A DNA stretch of 64,000 nt, taken from positions 18,681,495-18,745,494 of the forward strand of contig NC_037668.1 in the NCBI RefSeq assembly GCF_003255815.1. The letters are read 5' to 3'. The notes beneath the pieces were generated by a model. It worked only from the letters and a program-made list of their open reading frames with translations, did not search any database and was not told where the DNA came from. The DNA comes from Theropithecus gelada. Its lineage: Eukaryota > Chordata > Mammalia > Primates > Cercopithecidae. The position numbers and the translations under genes were made by a program. Positions 1-11,537 of the stretch are shown one piece after another. Numbering within the stretch: position 1 is the first letter of the stretch; each line of letters begins with the position of its first letter.

Positions 1-1618
1 ATTCCTTGGAGGCTTTATTCATTTCTTTTCACTCTTTTTCCTCTAATCTTGTCTTCTTTCTTTATTTCATTAATTTGATCTTCAATCACTGATATCCTTT
101 CTTCCCTTGATTGAATCAGCTATTGAAGCTTGTGTATGCTTCATGATGTTCTCATGATGTGTTTTTCAGCTCCATCAGGTCACTTATGTTCTTCTCTACA
201 CTGGTTATTCTAGTTAACCATTCCTCTAACCTTTTTTCAAGGTTTTTAGCTTCCTTGCAATGGGTTAGAACATGCTCCTTTTGCTCGGAGAAGTTTCTTA
301 TTACCCACCTTCTGAAGCCTACTTCTGTCAACTCATCAAACTCATTCTCCATCCAGTTTTGTTCCCTTGCTGGTGAGGAGTTGTGGTCCTTTAGAGAAGA
401 GATGTTCTGGTTTTGGAATTTTCAGCCTTTCTGCTCTGGTTTCTCCCCATCTTTGTGGTTTTATCTACCTTTGGTCTTTGATGTTGGTGACCTACAGATG
501 GGATTTTATGTGGATGCCCTTTTTGTTGATGTTGATGCTATTCCTTTCTATTTATTAGTCTTCCTTGTAACAGTCAGGCCCCTCAGCTGCAGGTCTGTTG
601 GAGTTTGTTGGAGGTCCACTCCAGACCCTGATTGCCTGGGTATCACCAGCAGAGGCTGCAGAACAGCAAATATTGCTTCTTCATCCTTTTTCTGGAGGCT
701 TCATCCCAGAGGGGACCTCTGCCAGCCAGAGCTCTCCTGTATGAGGTGTCTCTCGGTCACTACTGGAAGGTGTCTCCCAGTCAGGCTACACAGGGGTCAG
801 AGACCCACTTGAGGAGGCAGTCTGTCCGTTACCAGAGCTTGAATGTCGTGCTGGGAGAACCACTGCTCTCTTCATAGCTGTCAGGCAGGGACAAGTCCGG
901 AGAAGCTGTGCCCACAGCTGCCCCTTCCCCCAGGTGCTCTGTCCCAGGGAGATGAGGGTTTTATCTATAAGTCCAGTCTATAAGTCCCTGACTGGGGCTG
1001 CTGCTTTTTGTTCAGGTATGCCTCGCCTACAGAGGTGGAATGTAGAGAGGCAGTCGGCCTGAGCTGCAGTGGGATCTGCCCAGTTCGAGCTTCTCAGCAG
1101 CTTTATTTACACTATAAGCATAAAACCGCCTACTCAAACCTCAGCAACGGCAGATGCCCCTCCCCCTGCCAAGCTCCAGTGTTCCAGGTCAATCTCAAAC
1201 TGCTGCTCTAGCAGCAAGAATTTCACACCAATGGATCTTAGCTTGGTGGGCTCCATGGGCGTGGGACCTGCTGAGTCAGGCACCAGAGGGAATCTCCTGG
1301 TCTGCCAGTTGCAAAGACCTTGGCAAAAGTGCAATATTTGGGCAGGAGTGTACCGTTCCTTCTAGTACAGTCTCTCATGGCTTCCCTTGGCTGGAAAAGG
1401 GAAATTCCCTGATCCCTTGCATTTCCCGGGTGAGGCAACGCCCCACCCTGCTTCAGCTCGCCCTCCATGGGCTGCACCCACTGTCCAACCAGTCTTCATG
1501 AGATGAACCAATGAACAAGGTACCTCAACTGGAAATGCAGAAATCACCCGTCTTCTGCGTCAGTCTCTCTGGGAGCTGCAGACTGGAGCTGTTCCTATTC
1601 AGCCATCTTGGAAGAGCA
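1..1618 (-). mobile_element. L1PA-type LINE-1, 5' part (5'UTR and start of ORF1), cut by window edge
   Basis: Read on the minus strand, the element starts near 1618 with the L1 head (CCAAGATGGCTGAATAGGAA at about 1590-1609). It then runs through an L1PA-like 5'UTR to about 560 and into ORF1. The ORF1 piece at 352-152 encodes an Asp/Glu/Lys-rich coiled-coil stretch typical of the ORF1p N-terminal region (FDEL..GFRRW, then heptad-like LEKRLEEW). The frame upstream of it is broken, so ORF1 is not intact here. The rest lies left of the window. The 5'UTR of this family normally holds a sense promoter and an antisense promoter; whether this copy is active cannot be seen. Confidence 0.88.
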
Positions 1619-1676
1619 CTCTCTTGGTTATGCTCAATATGTTTAGTTGCCTTACTTTCTTTTGTTTCTTTTTTCT

Positions 1677-1961
1677 TTTTTTGTTGAGATAGAGTTTTTC
1701 TCTGTCACCCAGGCTGGAGTGAAGTGGCACAATCTTGACTTACTGCAGCCTCAACCTCCCAGGCTTGTATGCACCCACCTCAGCTTCCCAAATAGCTGAG
1801 ATTCCAGGTGAGCCACCACACCTGGCTAATTTTTGTATTTTTGTAGAGATGGGGTTTCATCATGTTGCCCAGGCTGGTCTTGAACTCCTGAGCTCAAGGA
1901 ATCCACCTGCCTTGGCCTCCCAGAGTGCTAGGATTGCAGGTGTGAGCCATCATGTCTGGCC
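1677..1961 (-). mobile_element. Alu (older, AluJ/S-like), antisense, with target-site duplication
   Basis: An antisense dimeric Alu starts with a T-rich tail near 1660-1683 and ends at CTGGCC. A 13-bp direct repeat flanks it: TAGTTGCCTTACT at 1644-1656 and TAGTTGTCTTACT at 1962-1974, with one mismatch. Numerous substitutions suggest an old copy. Confidence 0.92.
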
Positions 1962-2050
1962 TAGTTGTCTTACTTGCTCAAGAGAAATGATCCTGCTTGA
2001 AAGAGTAACCTGTCATGTTATGAGAAGGCCTATGAAGGGGGCCCCAGAGT

Positions 2051-2377
2051 GGATCTGAGAGAAGCCTCTGGGAGCTAAGAATGATTCCAGGCCAGTATCT
2101 AACAAGAAAACAGGGGCCTCAGTCACACAGCCATAAGGAAATGAATGATGCCAACAAAGTGAATGAGCTTGGAAGGAGATTTTTCCCCACTCAAGCCTCC
2201 AGATGAGAGTGCAGCCCTTCAGACCTTAACTTTGCGCTGTAAGGACTTTAGCAGGGGACCTACATAAATCATGCCCAGATTTCTGACCCATGGAAACTAT
2301 GAAATAATCAATGTTTTTGTTTTAAGCCACTAAATTTGTGGTTATTTGTTATGCAGCAATAGAAAACAAATACAGTA
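2051..2377 (+). mobile_element. Ancient LTR-like repeat, probably MaLR-related
   Basis: The segment ends in the recurrent LTR 3' motif TTTTAAGCCACTAAATTTGT followed by GCAGCAATAGAAAAC. Upstream it has the usual 'cagtcacacagcc..aatgaatgatgccaacaa' type body. I place it in the ERVL-MaLR-like group from memory; the exact family is uncertain. It is non-coding. Confidence 0.5.
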
Positions 2378-2559
2378 TCTAAGATAATCAGGTAGTCTCC
2401 TGGCCATATAGGAGCATGTCAGCAGCTGAGAATGGAAACTTTGATGTATCTTTCTCATAACCATACAAAGATACAAGAAGAATTAATGTCTTAAAATTAA
2501 TTAATATCTTAAAATCCTACACCTTCAGCAAAATTAGCAGATAAAAAAATCCAATTTTA

Positions 2560-2810
2560 GTTACAAAGGATGAATATGTTTGGGAGATCCATAGTACTGC
2601 AAGTGATCATAGTTAATACTGATATATTGGATACTTGAAAATTGCTGAGAGTAGATCTTAAATCTTCTCACCACAAAAAAATAAAACAAGTATGCGTGGT
2701 GATAGATATGTTAATTAACTTGATTTAACCATTTCACAACATATACATGTACCAAAACATCATGTAGTATGCTGTAAATATATACAATTTAAGAAGACAA
2801 AAATGTTCAC
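2560..2810 (+). repeat. Ancient L1M 3'-UTR-like fragment
   Basis: The stretch GTAGATCTTAAATCTTCTCA, followed by 'accacaaaaaaataaaa' and 'gtgatagatatgttaattaacttg', resembles the 3' end of old L1M-class elements. Between 2811 and 3660 I see only AT-rich sequence of no recognised family and no gene. Confidence 0.45.
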
Positions 2811-3659
2811 AAACTTCTAGGTATGTGAAAGTAAGTGTGGAGAGGGGAGAGAGCAAGTCAGGAAACTGATACTAGAAGCCATAAAAATGAATGGTGAGGT
2901 GGTGGAGTGGTCAGTGCTATGAGGAAACGTGGGGATGGAAAAAGAGACCGTTATAAGCAGAATATGGAATCCACAGCAGATATTCATCACCAGAATGTGA
3001 GGGACCACCTAGAGGGGCACTGCTCTGGACAGTTCTAAGAATGAAAAGGGTATTGCATGAGAACTGGTGGAGATCGACAGAAATGACTGGGAGAGCAAAG
3101 AGAACAAGGTAGTATCACAATATATCCAATAAACTACCCATTGAGTGCAATAGATGGAAGAGCCAATGAGCTGAGAAACAGGAGAAGCTACATTAATTTT
3201 CTCCCACCTCCAAATACAGCTGCCACAGGATACTCCTGTAGCAAATGGACCAGAAAAAATCCAACTCATCTAAATATGAATAATAAAAGGCAAACTGTCA
3301 CATCCAAAGGCTCCATTTAAATATATGACATAAAATCATATTTTATTAACAAAAGTCATCATTAAAAAAGGTTAAAATAGGCAGAGGGGAAAAATATTTC
3401 AACATAATTTTCCTAATTGTCTACCTATAAAAAAGTTTACAAAACAGAAGTAAAAGACCTCAGAAAAGAATTTAACTAGACAATAGAAGGATGTGAAAGA
3501 GAAGTGACATAATCATCTCAGGAATTAAGACTGAAATACAAGGAGTACAAAGGGGAGCATGTGCCCCAGAAAACACATGTCAGGGGTCTAGAGAAAAGAA
3601 ATTTTAAAAGTCCAAGGAAACTAAAAATTTTTTAAAAGACAGAGATAAAAAAAGAATTA

Positions 3660-3780
3660 GAGAGAGTTTGTACACAATATGATGTATTTATTATCTCAGA
3701 GCTGTACACTTAATAATACTTAAGATGGTAAATTGTATGTGTATTTCGCCACATACACCTCCAATAAAAAATTGGAAGAA
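3660..3780 (+). repeat. L1M 3' terminus
   Basis: GCTGTACACTTAATAATAC, then 'aagatggtaaattgtatgtgtatttcgccaca' and an A-rich end, is the standard 3' terminus of an old L1M element. It is divergent and non-coding. Confidence 0.55.
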
Positions 3781-4262
3781 AAAAGAATTAAAGCAAAAGT
3801 GATCAATGTAGAAGACAGGCAAAGGAGATCCAACATACATATAATTCATGAACCAAAAGAAGAAAACCAATGTAAAAGAATAAATACTTTAAACAATAAT
3901 TCAAGAAACGAATGTTTTGAAATCAAAGATATGACTCTACATATCGAAAGGCCACACTTTTACCTGGGAGAATAACTGCAATAGTAATTGCTAAACCATA
4001 TTATAGTACTTAAAATATGAAGAAATAAAATTTAGTCAGTCATGTGAAGAGACCAAGTCATTTAAAAGAGAAAAAATTAGATTGCCATCAGGCTTCTCAA
4101 CAACAACATTCACATGCAGATTGTGGAGAAGAACCTACAAGACACTCATCAAAGAAAAGAGATAACATGAGCCAAGGATTTTACGTCCAGCCAATCTATC
4201 CTTCAAAGTATAAAGGCTACAGATAAAAACTGTTTTGAATATATAGTAACTAGGTAAATCTT
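3781..4262 (+). mobile_element. HAL1/L1M-like ORF1 fragment (5' piece, before the LTR)
   Basis: The text 'aacgaatgttttgaaatcaaagatatgactctacatatcgaaaggcc' and the later 'gagccaaggattttacgtccagcc..aaagtataaaggc' match the HAL1/L1M ORF1-derived pattern. The reading frames are broken. The same element resumes after the LTR at 4275-4558. An antisense relative lies at 18560-19640. Confidence 0.6.
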
Positions 4263-4274
4263 GTTGCTCTATGA

Positions 4275-4558
4275 GCCCTGCTATGGTTTGAATATGTTCC
4301 CCAGAATCCATGTGTTGGAAATGTAATGCCCAATGTGATAATTCTGAAAGGTAAGGCCTAATGGGAGGTGTTTAAGTCATGAGGGCTCATGCCTATCTGC
4401 CTTCCACTATGTGAGGATATAACAAAAACACCCTCACCAGATGCTTGTGCTGTAGTCTCAGACTTCCCAGCCTCCAGAATGGTGAGCCAATAAATTCCTG
4501 TTTATTATCAATTACCCAGTGTCAGGTATACTGTTATAGCAGCACGAAATGTACTAAG
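4275..4558 (+). mobile_element. MST-type (ERVL-MaLR) solo LTR, internally deleted
   Basis: It starts TGCTATGGTTTGAATATGTT, passes through GGCCTAATGGGAGGTGTTTA and 'gtcatgagggctc', and ends with a polyadenylation-like 'agccaataaattcctg' and 'tatagcagcacgaaatgtactaagg'. This is the MSTA/MSTB layout. It is shorter than a full LTR because the middle is missing. It sits inside a HAL1-like element. Confidence 0.75.
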
Positions 4559-4745
4559 GCAAGGCTCTTTTTTGAGCACTTTACTAGAGAATAATCTTTA
4601 TCTGGTCAACAGATTATTGGAGAAATTTCGACCAAAAAAACCCTAAAAACTTGTGGTGAGCATTGAATGTGTTTAACTGTAGAACTAGGGCTAAAACAAG
4701 TCTGAAGGACACAAAAGTAGATCCAACAAGTAAATGGGCATTTTT
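4559..4745 (+). mobile_element. HAL1-like fragment continued after the LTR
   Basis: The 'ttgagcactttactagagaataat..ctggtcaac..gattattgg' pattern continues the HAL1-like element interrupted at about 4262. It ends near 4745, shortly before an L1PA ORF2 fragment. Non-coding remnant. Confidence 0.5.
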
Positions 4746-4767
4746 AATAAATGTTATTGAAACAAGA

Positions 4768-5620
4768 TCTAGTTCTAGATCCTCCCATTCACAATTGCTT
4801 CAAATAGAATAAAATACCTAGGAATCCAACTTACAAGGGATGTGAAGGACTTCTTCAAGGAGAACTACAAACTCAATGAAATAAAAGAGGACACAAACAA
4901 ATGGAAGAACATTCCATGCTTATGAATAGGAAGAATCAATATGATGAAAATGGCCATACTGCCCAAGGCAATTTATAGATTCGATGCCATCCCCATTAAG
5001 GTACCAACGACTTTCTTCACAGAATTGGAAAAAACTACTTTAAAGTTCATATGGAACCAAAAAAGAGCCAGCATTGCCAAGACAATCCTAAGCCAAAAGA
5101 ACAAAACTGGAGGCATCATGCTACCTGACTTAAAACTATACTGCAAGGCTGCAGTAACCAAAACAGCATGGTACTGGTACCAAAACAGATATATAGACCA
5201 ATGGAACAGAACAGAGACCTCCGAAATAATACCACTCATCTACAAACCATCTGATCTTTGACAAACCTGACAAAAACCAGAAATGGGGAAAGGATTCCCT
5301 ATTTAATAAATGGTGCTGGGAAAACTGACTAGCCGTATGTAGAAAGCTGAAACTGGATCCCTTCCTTACACCTTATATGAAAATTAATTCAAGATGGATT
5401 AGAGACTTAAATGTTACACCTAAAACCATAAAAACCCTAGAAGAAAACCTAGGCAATACCATTCAGGACATAGGCATGAGCAAGGACTTCATGTGTAAAA
5501 CACCAAAAGTAATGGCAACAAAAGCCAAAATAGACAAATGGGATCTAATTAAACTAAACAGCTTGGGCACAGCAAACGAAACTATCACCAGAGTGAACAG
5601 GCAACCTACAGAATAGAATA
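4768..5620 (+). mobile_element. L1PA ORF2 fragment (post-RT region), truncated at both ends
   Basis: Open frames at 4941-5261 and 5377-5616 encode the ORF2p part downstream of the reverse transcriptase core, recognisable by FTELEKTTLKFIWNQKRA and KINSRWIRDLNV. There is an in-frame stop between them. The fragment stops abruptly at the Alu at 5621. It lines up over its whole length with 9668-10497 of the larger L1 and shares several unusual variants with it. Confidence 0.9.
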
Positions 5621-5921
5621 GTGGCCAACATGGTGAAACCCCGTCTCTACTAAAAATACAAAAATTAGCTGGATGTGGTGGCACACACCAGTAGTCCCAG
5701 CTACTCAGGAAGCTGAGGCAGGATTAGCTGGATGTGGTGGCACACACCAGTAGTCCCAGCTACTCAGGAAGCTGAGGCAGGAGAATCACTTGAACCTGGG
5801 AGGAGGAGGTTGCAGTGAGCCGAGATCACACCACTGCACTCCACCCTGGGCAACAGAGTGAGACTCCATCTTAAAAAAAAAAAAAGAAAGAAAGAAAGAA
5901 AGAAAAAAGAAAAGAAAAAGA
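5621..5921 (+). mobile_element. 5'-truncated Alu with an exact 59-bp internal tandem duplication
   Basis: Alu sequence starts in the middle of the left arm (GTGGCCAACATGGTGAAACC) directly against L1 ORF2 sequence, with no Alu head. The segment 5664-5722 is repeated exactly at 5723-5781. The right arm then continues normally to an A-rich tail with (AAAG)n up to about 5921. Confidence 0.93.
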
Positions 5922-6845
5922 AGCAGCAGCAAAGTGTATTTTTCTGTCTTACTAGTATTGATCTGGTCGTGTGACTTGCTTTGGCCAATAAGTAGAACGT
6001 GGAAGTAAGGTGCAAAAGTTTGAAATTTACATGTGCAGTTGAGCCCCAGAATAAATATGTATGGGTCTGATCTGTGCCTAGTCTGGAGCAAGAAGCCAAA
6101 CCCAGACAGAGCCACAGCTTGAAGCAAAGCCTGTCAGTCAACTCTAAATCAGCTCATTCACACTTGTTTCTCAGTGTGAGAATAAATGCTTATTGCTGTA
6201 TTCTGCTAAGTTTTTTATTGCTGTATTCTGCTAAGTTTTGAGGTGATTTGTGAGGCAACATTATTGTGGCCAGTGCTACATTGGGGAAACAATATATTAT
6301 TTTAAAGAATCAAGATTTTGTTTTGGGGTGTGTGTGTGTGTGTATGTGTGTGTGTACGTATTGTTTTTTATTTTTTCTGTATAAACTCTATCTCATGGTG
6401 TTCAAATGGTTGGTAAAGGGAAGTTTCTCTTTATAAAAGTATTCCAGCTAATAAATGAAGGTGGAATGATTGAATTATAATATCAGCATTTTATCACCCC
6501 TAATGAATTTCTGAACATGATTATCAGTGGCTGCTAACATCAAAAAGAAAAGCTAAACAGGCCATCAGGCATTATGTGACTTCTAATGGAAGAATCTAAC
6601 CCCATCATTAAGTATTCTCGCCCTCAAATAAATTGAACCACAAACCTCTAGATCTGCCAACTTACAGGAAATTTCAGAGCAGAGAGATGTGTTAAAATGT
6701 ACCATGGATACACAATTGCAAAATTTATGCTGTGGAAAACTGTAGCAAACCAAACTCGTTTCTTCAACAAATAAATAGTAAGGAAAAAAAAGAGATGCTA
6801 GGAGCCTACAGATTAGAGAAATTATAAAAGACGACATATCAAACA
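5922..6845. other. Intergenic stretch: old unclassified repeat DNA and a TG run
   Basis: No gene seen. 5940-6300 has the look of an old LTR or DNA-transposon fossil of unknown family. It includes a short direct repeat of about 24 bp around TATTGCTGTATTCTGCTAAG (6188-6238). A (TG)n run occupies about 6328-6358. 6360-6845 is AT-rich and I recognise nothing in it. Confidence 0.4.
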
Positions 6846-6853
6846 CAATGTAT

Positions 6854-7002
6854 GGACTGGGTATGGTAGCTCACACCTGTAATCCCAGCACTTTGGGAGT
6901 CCAGAGTGGGTGGATCATTTGAGGCCAGGAGTTCAAGACCAGCCTGACCAAAATGGTGAAACCTTGTCTCTACTAAAAACAAAAAAATTAGCCAGGTGTG
7001 AT
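6854..7002 (+). mobile_element. 3'-truncated Alu (left arm only), fused to L1
   Basis: A left-arm Alu runs from GGACTGGGTATGGTAGCTCA to AATTAGCCAGGTGTG and ends without right arm or A-tail. The next bases are L1 ORF1 3'-end sequence. The abrupt join indicates a deletion or recombination, or insertion of the L1 into the Alu with later loss of the other half. Confidence 0.88.
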
Positions 7003-7360
7003 TAGTGAAACCCATCAGACTAACAATGGAACTCTCGGTAGAAACTCTACAAGCCAGAAGAGAATGGGGGCCAATATTCAACATTCTTAAGGAAAAGAAT
7101 TTTCAACCCAGAATTTCATATCCAACAAAACTAAGCTTCACAAGTGAAGGAGAAATAAAATCCTTTACAGACAAGCAAATGCTGAGTGATTTTGTCACCA
7201 CCAGGCCTGTCTGAAGAAGCAAGAGCTCCTGAAGGAAACACTAAACAAGGAAAGGAACCAACAGTATCAGTCACTGCAAAAACATGCCAAATGGTAAAGA
7301 CCATCGATGCTAGGAAGAAACTGTATCAACTAACGAGCAAAATAACCAGCTAACATCATA

Positions 7361-10300
7361 ATGACAAGATCAAATTCACACATAACAATATTAACCTTAA
7401 ATGTAAATGGACTAAATGCTCCAATTAAAAGACACAAACTGGAAAATTGGATAAAGAGTCAAAACCCATCAGTGTGCTGTATTCAGGAGACCCATCTCAC
7501 GTGCAGAGACACACATAGGCTCAAAATAAAGGAATGGAGGAAGATCTACCAAGCAAATGGAAAACAAAAAAAAAGCAGGGGTTGCAATCCTACTCACTGA
7601 TAAAACAGACTAAACCAACAAAGATCAAAAGAGACAAAGAAGGCTGTTACATAACGGTAAAGGGATCAATTCAACAAGAAGAGCTAACTATCCTAAATAT
7701 ATATGCACCCAATACCAGAGCACCCAGATTCATAAAGCAAGTCCTTAGAGACCTACAAAGAGACTTAGACTCGCACACAATAATAACAAGAGACATTAAC
7801 ACCCCACTGTCAACATTAGACAGATCAATGAGGCAGAAAGTTAACAAGGATATCCAGGAATTGAACTCAGTTCTGCACCAAGCAGATCTAATAGACATCT
7901 ACCGAACTCTCCACCCCAAATGTTGCAACAGAATACACATTCTTCTCAGCACCACATTGCATGTATTCCAACATTGACCACTTGGTTGGAAGTAAAGCAC
8001 GGTTCAGCAAATGTAAAAGAATAGAAATTATAACAAACGGTCTCTCAGACCACAGTGCAATCAAACTAGAACTCGAGATTAAGAAACTCACTCAAAACCA
8101 CTCAATTACATGGAAACTGAACAACCTGCTCCTGAATGACTACTGGGTACACAACGAAATGAAGGCAGAAATAAAGATGTTCTTTGAAACCAATGAGAAC
8201 AAAGGCACAACGTACCAGAACCTCTGGGACACATTTAAAGCAATGTGTAGAGGGAAATTTATAGCACTAAATGCCCACAAGAGAAAGCAGGAAAGATCCA
8301 AAATTGACACCCTAACATCACAATTAAAAGAACTAGAGAAGCAAGATAAAACACATTCAAAAGCTAGCAGAAGGCAAGAAATAACTAAGATCAGAGCAGA
8401 ACTGAAGGAGATAGAGACACAAAAAAAAACCCTTCAAACAAATCAATGAATCCAGGAGCTGGTTTTTTGAAAAGATCAACAAAGTTAATAGACCGCTAAT
8501 AAAGAAGAAAAGAGAGAAGACTAATAAAGAAGACCGCTAGAAGACTAATAAAGAAGAAAAGAGAGAAGAATCAAATAGACTCAATAAAAAATGATAAAGG
8601 GGATATCACCACTGATCCCATAGAAATGCAAATCACTATCAGAGAATGCTATAAATACCTCTACACAAATAAACTAGAAAATCTAGAAGAAATGGATAAA
8701 TTCCTGGACATATACACCCTCCCAAGACTAAACCAGGAAAAAAGTTGAATCCCTGAATAGACCAATAACAGGCTCTGAAATTCAGGCAATAATTAATAGC
8801 CTACCAACCAAAAAAAGTCCAGAACCAGACAGATTCACAGCCGAATTCTACCAGAGCTAGAAAGATTAGCTGGTACCATTCCTTCTGAAACTATTCCAAT
8901 CAATAGAAAAAGAGGGAATCCTCCCTAACTCATTCTGTGAGGTCACCATCATCCTGATACCAACACCTGGTAGAGACATAACAAAAAAGAGAATTTTAGA
9001 CCAATCTCCCTGATGAACATCGAAGCAAAAATCCTCAAGAAAATACTGGCAAACCAAATCCAGCAGCACATCAAAAAGCTTATCCACCATGATCAAGTGG
9101 GTTACATCCCTGAGATGCAAGGCTGGTTCACCATACGCAAATCAATAAACGTAATCCAGCATATAAACAGAACCAAAGACAAAAACCACATGATTATCTC
9201 AATAGATGCAGAAAAGGCCTTTGAAAAAATTCAACAGCCCTTCATGCCAAAAACTCTCAATAAATTCGGTATTGATGGAACATATCTCAAAATAATAAGA
9301 GCTATTTATGACAAACCCACAGCCAATATCATACTGAATGGACAAAAACTGGAAGCATTTCCTTTGAAAACTGGCACAAGACAGGGATGCCCTCTCTCAC
9401 CACTCCTATTCAACATAGTGTTGGAAGTTCTGTCTAGGGCAATCAGGCAAGAGAAAGAAATAAAGGGTATTCAGTTAGGAAAAGAAGAAGTCAAATTGTC
9501 CCTGTTTGCAGATGACATGATTGTATATTTAGAAAACCCCATTGTCTCAGCCCAAAATCTCCCTAAGCTGATAAGCAACTTCAGCAAAGTCTCAGGATAC
9601 AAAATCAATGTGCAAAAATGACAAGCATTCCTACACACCAATAACAGACAGAGAGCCAAATCATGAGAGAACTCCCATTCACAATTGCTTCAAAGAGAAT
9701 AAAATACCTAGGAATACAACTTACAAGGGATGTGAAGGACCTCTTCAAGGAGAACTACAAACCACTGCTCAACGAAATAAGAGGACACAAACAAATGGAA
9801 GAACATTCCATGTTCATGGATAGGAAGAATCAATATCATGACAATGGCCATGCTGCCCAAGATAATTTATAGACTCAATGCCATCCCCATCAAGCTACCA
9901 ATGACTTTCTTCACAGAATTGGAAAAGTTCATATAGAACCAAAAAAGAACCCACATTGCCAAGACAATCCTAAGCAAAAAGGACAAAGCTGGAGGCATCA
10001 TGCTACCTGACTTAAAACTATACTGCAAGGCTACAGTAACCAAAACAGCATGGTACTGGTACCAAAACAGATATATAGACCAATGGAACAGAACAGAGAC
10101 CTCCGAAATAATACCACTCATCTACAAACCATCTGATCTTTGACAAACCTGACAAAAACCAGAAATGGGGAAAGGATTCCCTATTTAACAAATGGTGCTG
10201 GGAAAAGTGACTAGCCATATGTAGAAAGCTGAAACTGGATCCTGTCCTTACACCTTATATGAAAATTAATTCAAGATGGATTAGAGACTTAAATGTTACA

Positions 10301-11217
10301 CCTAAAACCATAAAAACCCTAGAAGAAAACCTAGACAATACCATTCAGGACATAGGCATGAGCAAGGACTTCATGACTAAAACACCAAAAGCAATGGCGA
10401 CAAAAGCCAAAAAAGACAAATGGTATCTAATTAAACTGAAGAGTTTCTGCACAGCAAAAGAAACTATCATCAGAGTGAACAGGCAACCTACAGAATGGGA
10501 GAAAATTTTTGCAATCTACCCATCTGACAAAACGCTAATATCTAGAATCAACAAAGAACTGAAACAAATTTACAAGAAAAAATCAAACCACCACATCAAA
10601 AAGTGGGTGAAGGATATGAACAGACACTTCTCAAAAGAAGACATTTATGCAGCCAACAAACACCTGAAAAAATCCTCATCATCACTGGCCATCAGAGAAA
10701 TGCAAATCAAAACCACAATGAGATACCATCTCACACCAGTTAGAATGACAATCATTAAAAAATCAGGAAACAACAGGTGCTGGAGAGGATGTGGAGAAAT
10801 AGGAACACTTTTACACTGTTGGTGGAACTGTAAACTAGTTCAACCATTTTGGAAGACAGTGTGGCAATTCTTCAAGGATCTAGAACTAGAAATACCATTT
10901 GACCCAGCCATCCCATTACTGGGTATATACCCAAAGGATTATAAATCATGCTGCTATAAAGACATGCACACATATGTTTATTGTGGCACTATTCACAATA
11001 GCAAAGACTTGGAACCAACCCAAATGTCCATCAATGATAGACTGGATTAAGAAAATGTGACACGTATACACCATGGAATACTATGCAGCCATAAAAAAGG
11101 ATGAGTCCATGTCCTTTGTAGGGACATGGATGAAGCTGGAAACCATCATTCTGAGCAAACTATCGCAAGGACAGAAAACCAAACACCGCATGTTCTCACT
11201 CACAGGTGGGAATTAAA
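7361..11217 (+). pseudogene. L1 ORF2 (endonuclease-reverse transcriptase) pseudogene
   Basis: In intact elements ORF2p nicks target DNA with an APE-like endonuclease and copies RNA by target-primed reverse transcription. Seen here are the start region NSHITILTLNVNGLNAPIKR, the RT signatures GTRQGCPLSPLLF and FADD, and the C-terminal Cys-rich segment (CWRGCGEIGTLLHCWWNC, near 10780-10830). Frames switch several times, and a 24-25 bp tandem repeat at 8496-8569 disrupts the segment after the endonuclease. It is non-functional. Confidence 0.92.
8496..8569 (+). repeat. Three-unit 24/25-bp tandem repeat inside L1 ORF2
   Basis: Units start at 8496, 8521 and 8545, each beginning CTAATAAAGAAGA. The first and third (25 bp) are identical; the middle one carries 'ccgctag' in place of 'aaagaga'. 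A normal L1 has one copy at this position. Confidence 0.85.
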
Positions 11218-11415
11218 CAATGAGAACACTTGGACACAGGGCGGGGAACATCACACATAGGGGCCTGTCATGGGTTGGGGATAGGTGAGAGGGATAGCAT
11301 TAGAAGATATACCTAATGTAAATGACGAGTTAATGGGTGCAGCACACCAACATGGCACACGGATACATATGTAAGAAACCTGCACATTGTGCACGTGTAC
11401 CCTAGAATTTAAAAT

Positions 11416-11446
<31 letters not shown>

Positions 11447-11455
11447 AAATAAAGA

Positions 11456-11490
11456 TTAATTTGAGATTTTCTGTTCTATTTTATTAATTC
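11456..11490 (-). repeat. L1M ORF2 antisense fragment, left piece
   Basis: Short antisense L1-like sequence between the L1PA tail and the Alu at 11504. It continues as the piece at 11825-12110 on the other side of the Alu. It includes the left Alu target-site copy TATTTTATTAATTC (11477-11490). Confidence 0.5.
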
Positions 11491-11503
11491 TTTCCTTTTC
11501 TTT

Positions 11504-11537
<34 letters not shown>

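Larger units (their letters stand above)
7003..11455 (+). mobile_element. 5'-truncated L1PA-type LINE-1 (ORF1 end, ORF2, 3'UTR)
   Basis: The element begins in the last part of ORF1 (stop region near 7210). It carries the ORF1-ORF2 spacer, ORF2 from ATG 7361 to a stop at 11215-11217, and a 3'UTR ending in an AT-rich tail (TAAT/TAAA repeats, 11412-11455). The tail is antisense-adjacent to another L1M. ORF2 is broken by frameshifts and stops near 7600, 7977, 8449, 8860 and 9621. The endonuclease region (7361-8000) and the RT core with FADDMIVY (about 9502-9528) are still recognisable. No autonomous activity is expected. Confidence 0.95.

Noticed and set aside
159..812. 217-aa open frame on the plus strand
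   Set aside because: It is antisense to the L1 ORF1/5'UTR; no protein family is recognised and the sense L1 explains the sequence.
5664..5781. CRISPR-like direct repeat
   Set aside because: Two adjacent copies without spacers inside an Alu in a primate genome; a tandem duplication.
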